The notes beneath the pieces were generated by a model. It saw only the letters and a program-made list of their open reading frames with translations. It was not told the origin of the DNA and did not search any database. The translations under genes and the position numbers were made by a program. Shown here in pieces: positions 60,036 to 64,000 of a stretch of DNA of 64,000 bases. How positions within the stretch are numbered: the first letter of the stretch is position 1; each line of letters opens with the position of its first letter. The DNA lies in assembly GCF_014805625.2 (NCBI RefSeq), contig NW_023998457.1:4810190-4874189 (forward strand), read 5' to 3'. Source of the DNA: Glossina fuscipes (lineage: Eukaryota; Arthropoda; Insecta; Diptera; Glossinidae).

Positions 60036-60894
60036 AGCGATTATTTTTTGAAACACTTCATGCCATATTTGGCAATGGCGCCGTAGAAGGTTGGTTTCAC
60101 GATGTGAAACATAATTTATGCTCTTAGTAATCCGTGCAATAGGAACTTTTTTAACTTTGTCAGTTAATTTTTATTTCACCTTTGTTTTATCTGACTCCTT
60201 TAATTCAATTTCTAATCCATTTTAAAATTAAAGGTATGCTGCCTGCAGCTTTTCGTGCAAATCAAATGTCAAAGTCAAATATAATTTCTTATCGGCATTT
60301 TCAACGTAACGGAAAACGGTTATCAATTGGCACGTAAATGGATAGCCACTTTAGTGTCATTAAATACGTTTCTGATTCTATTGTTATTTTTGTCTCTTTT
60401 AAATCAAAGCAAGCTGACGTTATTGTTTAAGAACAGCTTGCTTGTCGTGTTGTGGCTTTAGCTTTCGATTCGATTTATCCCCAAAGGCTATTATAGCCGA
60501 TGCACTCAACTTGTTCCTTTTGTATCTTTATTGTTCTGTTTTATTGTTATTGTTATTGACAGCAAAAACACCAACAAATTCATCGAATTTTTTGTTTCAC
60601 AGACTCACTACGCCAAGTTGCGTAATTGTCTGCTGCGTGTAACAATTGCTTTTTCTATTTAGCCGCCTTCACTGTCTTATTGAAGAGTGTACATGTTTTC
60701 CGGTGCATTTATTTAAATGTAGTTTACTAACTGCAGGTGTCTTTTATCGTAGATATTCTTCTTGCCAAGTCCTAATATGTGAAATGCATAAGACCATTTC
60801 TTGGTTACGTGAGCAGCGAAATCTCTTGAAAAATATCTATCTGAAAGACTGACTGATTGAGATAGCAACAATTGACACAAACCAAAAGTATTCT
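60036..60894. other. Intergenic
   Basis: No supported gene. Open frames at 60,442-60,852 have no motif. Confidence 0.45.
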
Positions 60895-61215
60895 CTTCTT
60901 ATACCCTAAACCGCTGGTGCTACGTAATGAATTAAGTTTGTGCGCGCGAGTATAACATCCGCAAGTATTTGAGATAGACTCACCTTTTATTATACCGGTT
61001 CTCAGTCGATCTATGTTTGTCTGTCCGTCTGCTCATGTATTCTTGTTTTTGATGAATATTTGTACACTGACATGTTTTGTCTCAAGGACGAACGAAAATG
61101 GTTCGGATCGGACCACTTATTCGATTTGTCCCCCTATAACGTCTTATTTCGACGAGTCGTTATAGGAAAAAATATTCGTGTTTTGGAACTAGAAGTCCAT
61201 ATGCCTTAATATGGT
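60895..61215 (+). repeat. Dispersed repeat R-A, copy 5
   Basis: ATACCCTAAACCGCTGGTGC, AAGTTTGTGC, GTCTGTCCGTCTG, GACATGTTTTGTCTCAAGGA, AAAATGGTTCGGATCGGACC and TTTCGACGAG in family order. Confidence 0.6.
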
Positions 61216-61239
61216 CAATTTTTATGCTTCAGTCGCTTC

Positions 61240-61355
61240 TATACCTCCTCAAATGACCGCAGTAAAAAAATCCGCTTCCTCAATTAAAGCGTCGTAATGG
61301 CTCAAAATATAAATATGCGCGAAATCTTCCAGTGCCACACAAGAAGTGTGTTCTT
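61240..61355 (-). pseudogene. KLHL copy 4: isolated BACK exon
   Basis: Minus strand reads SCVALEDFAHIYILSHYDAL and IEEADFF, then after a one-base shift LRSFEEV, next to GAGGAGGTATAG. It corresponds exactly to exon 4 of copies 1 and 2 (SCKSLRDVAHKYILGHFDDL..FEEV). No BTB or kelch sequence remains beside it. It points away from copy 5, so it is not that copy's missing exon. Confidence 0.75.
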
Positions 61356-61570
61356 GAACGACGAAATGTGTTCTCAATTTCGAAAGGTCTTTCTTTTTAT
61401 AACAAGTTCTTCTGCTAACTTTTGAGTTCTCTTATATACATTTTTTTTTATCTACGAGTTATTTTTAAACTTCAAGGTTCTTCTTAAATTTTTTAAAATA
61501 TTTTTCCTTTTGTGATAATTTCTTCCCTAGAAACCCTTGGTTGTATTTTAATATTTGTTTTTATTGCAGT

Positions 61571-61684
61571 ACCATGTTACCTTATAGCGATGAAACGTCT
61601 TACGAAGATTCATTGGGAGTTGGCCATGACATCGTTGCGCGGTGTTTTCTTGTCGTTAACGGCAAATTCGAAAAACCTGATTGA
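61571..61684 (+). other. Exon-like frame after a strong acceptor
   Basis: A good acceptor (TTTTTATTGCAG at 61,569) precedes a 37-codon frame reading MLPYSDETSYEDSLGVGHDI then VARCFLVVNGKFEKPD and TGA. It is protein-like in composition but short and unrecognised. Confidence 0.2.
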
Positions 61685-61861
61685 AAATGATTGTAGTTAA
61701 GCATCAATTAAAAAACAAGGCAAGCGCTAATTACTAAGGCATGCCTTTTAAAGATTTACACTGAAACTGCCTTGAGCCATTTTTAGTTCCTATTCCATTT
61801 AGTTCCTATTAGTTTACCAAATTTTTAGATCATAAATTAGTGCAATCCAAGCGCAGTGTTG

Positions 61862-62085
61862 ATTATTTATTTATTTTAATTCTACTTATATATGAAACTC
61901 AACTAAACAGATAACAGTCGAGTTCAATTGGCTCATAATGCAAAACTTATATTAATTAATAATAAAATTTAGTATAAGTATAATAAAACAAATAAAAAAA
62001 AAAAAAAAAAAAAAAAAAAAAGAAAAAGAAAGCATGTACACTATCAGCATAGAGCCACACTTACAACCCGTACAGGTAGATAGTG
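61862..62085 (-). mobile_element. Non-LTR retrotransposon copy 4 (3' end only)
   Basis: Matches the 3' untranslated region and tail of copy 1 (46,645-46,860): TTATTTATTTATTTT, AACAGTCGAGTTCAATT, AATTAATAATAAAATTTAGT, CATAGAGCCACAC and CCCGTACAGG. Interrupted by an expanded A-run (61,995-62,022). A typical extreme 5' truncation. Confidence 0.8.
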
Positions 62086-62916
62086 TTACAAAAGCTCTTT
62101 ACGTACTTCTTGACAATGTTCATATTATATGTCTAATGTTTTTGTATGGAAAGCGTAGAGATATACATGAATGTAACCCTTAACGAACGAATGCCGCCAT
62201 ACTTGCCACATTATAAATATTCTGAAAAAGAGAAATGTTCGGCATGTCGTGATATTTTAGAAAATCTGTTAGGTGAGGCCTTAATTAAAGTTTCCACCTC
62301 AGTATCCTTTTGCATGGACATATCTGTTCACACACTGCTTATTACTACTGTAAGTTTCCATCAAATCCAATAAAAAGATATTAATTACGCATCCTTCCTC
62401 GCTCTGGAAATAAAGCACTTAATTTCTTAAAAATCTGTCGACCTACTGATCATTGTTTTAGAAATTCGCTCGTTGGTTAAGTATTACAAAAAATATAAAA
62501 ACATATTGTACTGAGCCTTGACAGTGCATTTAAGAATTAACGAAGAAAACAGTACGGAGTCTTATTGTAAGCAAAGCCCTTCCTTTTTTTTTTTTGCTTA
62601 AGGGAAATGTTTAATAGTTAACTAAAAATCAATTAGGAGGTAATCGAATGAATACAAAAATTTCTAAAAAATCATGGATTTCAAACCGTTTTCCTCAGAC
62701 TTCAGTCGATAAAACAAAGCAACCCATCATTACTCGACGACATATTTCCGGCCTAAAGAATACTTTTGAGAAGAACTCTTAAATTCCTGGACCGCATTCT
62801 ACTCTTCAATTAATATGCTAGGGAGGAACTTTTACGATCATGTTATGAGCTTAACTTTATTTTGTTTTTGATTTCACATCAGATTGACTCGTAACTTTTT
62901 AAAACTTTATGTTCAG
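62086..62916. other. Region upstream of KLHL copy 5
   Basis: BTB and first BACK exons were expected here on the plus strand but are not present. A 75-codon frame at 62,146-62,373 (YSEKEKCSACRDILENLLGE) is unrecognised. Confidence 0.4.
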
Positions 62917-64000
62917 ATCAAGGAATTGATAAAGGACGTGCAACACATTGTCAAACCTGAAGACAGTGCTTATAAGGCCGCAATAAATTGGGTCAAATAC
63001 GACCTAGAGAAGAGAAAAGTTCCTCTCGCTCATGAGTCAGATACGTTTACCTCTTGTCAGCACAGAGTTCTTGACAAACCACATTGTTGCTGAATCTCTG
63101 CTTATAGAAGATAACAAATGCAATAAAATTGTAATGGAGGCTTTAATTTATCAATTGACGACAGTTATTCAACTGCATGAAAAATGCCAAACAGAATCAA
63201 AACATCGCAACGAAAGCTTTCATGTGTTTCTTGTCGGCGCCATACGGGATGATGAAAGAAGGACAAAAGAATGCAAAGTCTACGATATTTCCAAAAATAA
63301 ACTATTTTCTATCTCAAGTATTAATGGGGATAGATGCGATAATTCTGTTGCCTCCTAAACCAGCGTAGTTTATTCAGGTGGTGGATTGAATAGTGGTGTT
63401 TGTTTGAAGACGGCTGAATGTTATGATCCTGCCAGTAGGCGATGAAGTTACATAGCACCAATGAATAATGCTCGACATGGTTTTGGCATTTGCACGTACA
63501 ATGATCTAATTTATGTTGTTGGTGGTTATCAAACATTCACAGTAGAGAGCTATAACCCTTCAACAAATAAATGGCATTTGTGTCAAGCCATCTCTGGAAC
63601 AAACGAAGGACTCAATCGGGCAACAGTGGCAGAAAATAGTATATACAGTCTAGCTCAAGTAACTAATCGCAATAATGCACTTCGTCGCTTTGACTCGAGA
63701 GATGGAAGATGGTATAATTTAAATGAGATGCCGGGAATACCTGATCCGTACGAACTTGTCTCATATGATCGAACATTGTTTGCCATTAGAAGAGACGACT
63801 GCAAACTGTTCGACATACGAATGAATAAATGAGAACCTATGCCCCTCATGTTGTCCAACAGATATAGTTTCTCGGCCGTGATAGCCGCAAAAGACGTTTA
63901 TGTGTTGGGCGGTAAACACAGCTCATAGTTTATTACAAGTGTGGAACGGTTTAACATACATAATAATGAGTGGACAACAGTGGATTCAATAGGAATTGAA
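62917..64000 (+). pseudogene. BTB-BACK-kelch, KLHL copy 5 (BACK end and kelch), continues past the window
   Basis: After an acceptor (TTTATGTTCAG) comes exon 5: IKELIKDVQHIVKPEDSAYK, AAINWVKYD, then a one-base frameshift at about 63,031 and LMSQIRLPLVSTEFLTNHIV. Kelch blades follow: FHVFLVGA, VYDISKNKLFSIS, CLKTAECYDPASRR, YIAPMNNARHGFG, IYVVGGYQ, SYNPSTNKWHLC, YELVSYDRTLF, AVIAAKDVYVLGG and RFNIHNNEWTTVDS. In-frame stops at 63,356 (TAA), 63,442 (TGA for Trp), 63,830 (TGA for Trp) and 63,926 (TAG). It is opposite in orientation to copies 1-4. It retains the 13 bases deleted in copy 1. Confidence 0.88.

Noticed and set aside
61240..62917. BACK fragment at 61.2 kb as the missing exon 4 of KLHL copy 5
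   Set aside because: It lies on the opposite strand, so it cannot splice to the plus-strand kelch exon.

Overview
The window is AT-rich, intron-bearing, transposon-littered eukaryotic DNA from a higher fly. A tephritid-like fruit fly fits best, but that is inference from the repeat types and short fly-style introns (about 65-80 bp), not from a marker gene. The only clearly ordinary cellular gene is at the left edge: the 3' end of a DDX10/Dbp4-type DEAD-box helicase gene. Nearly everything else is decayed gene copies and mobile elements.

Layout: 1-450 holds the helicase tail. 0.45-11 kb is intergenic, with two mariner remnants, a non-LTR reverse-transcriptase tail and several dispersed repeat families (here called R-A to R-E). 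11.0-13.7 kb holds the best preserved of five BTB-BACK-kelch (KLHL-type) copies, on the minus strand with five exons. 13.7-36 kb is mostly non-coding, with dispersed repeats, a Jockey-like RT remnant at 22.7 kb, a glutamine-rich decayed exon at 28.6-29.2 kb and an unrecognised, well-formed terminal exon at 30.4-30.6 kb. 36.4-40.4 kb is a second KLHL copy interrupted by a 5'-truncated CR1/Jockey-group element. It abuts a 4.2 kb DNA transposon with roughly 0.5 kb terminal inverted repeats at 40.4-44.6 kb. 46.6-50.9 kb is a nearly full-length but inactivated copy of the same non-LTR family.

51-58.8 kb is visibly more GC-rich. It carries two copies of one Ty3/gypsy pol fragment, an intact Ulp1-type (C48) cysteine protease ORF, and permuted kelch fragments. 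A short palindrome recurs at the boundaries. 59.4-60.0 kb is a remnant of the long-TIR transposon. 61.2 kb has a BACK-domain fragment, and 62.9-64 kb has a fifth, multiply broken KLHL copy that runs off the window.

The theme is a BTB-kelch gene family (Cullin-3 substrate-adaptor type) that multiplied locally and is being dismantled by point decay and transposon insertion. The strongest candidates for something new are the intact protease ORF in env-like position behind gypsy pol, the long-TIR transposon, and the in-frame fusion of a kelch BACK exon to a retrotransposon ORF1. No tRNA, rRNA, CRISPR or operon-like structure was seen.
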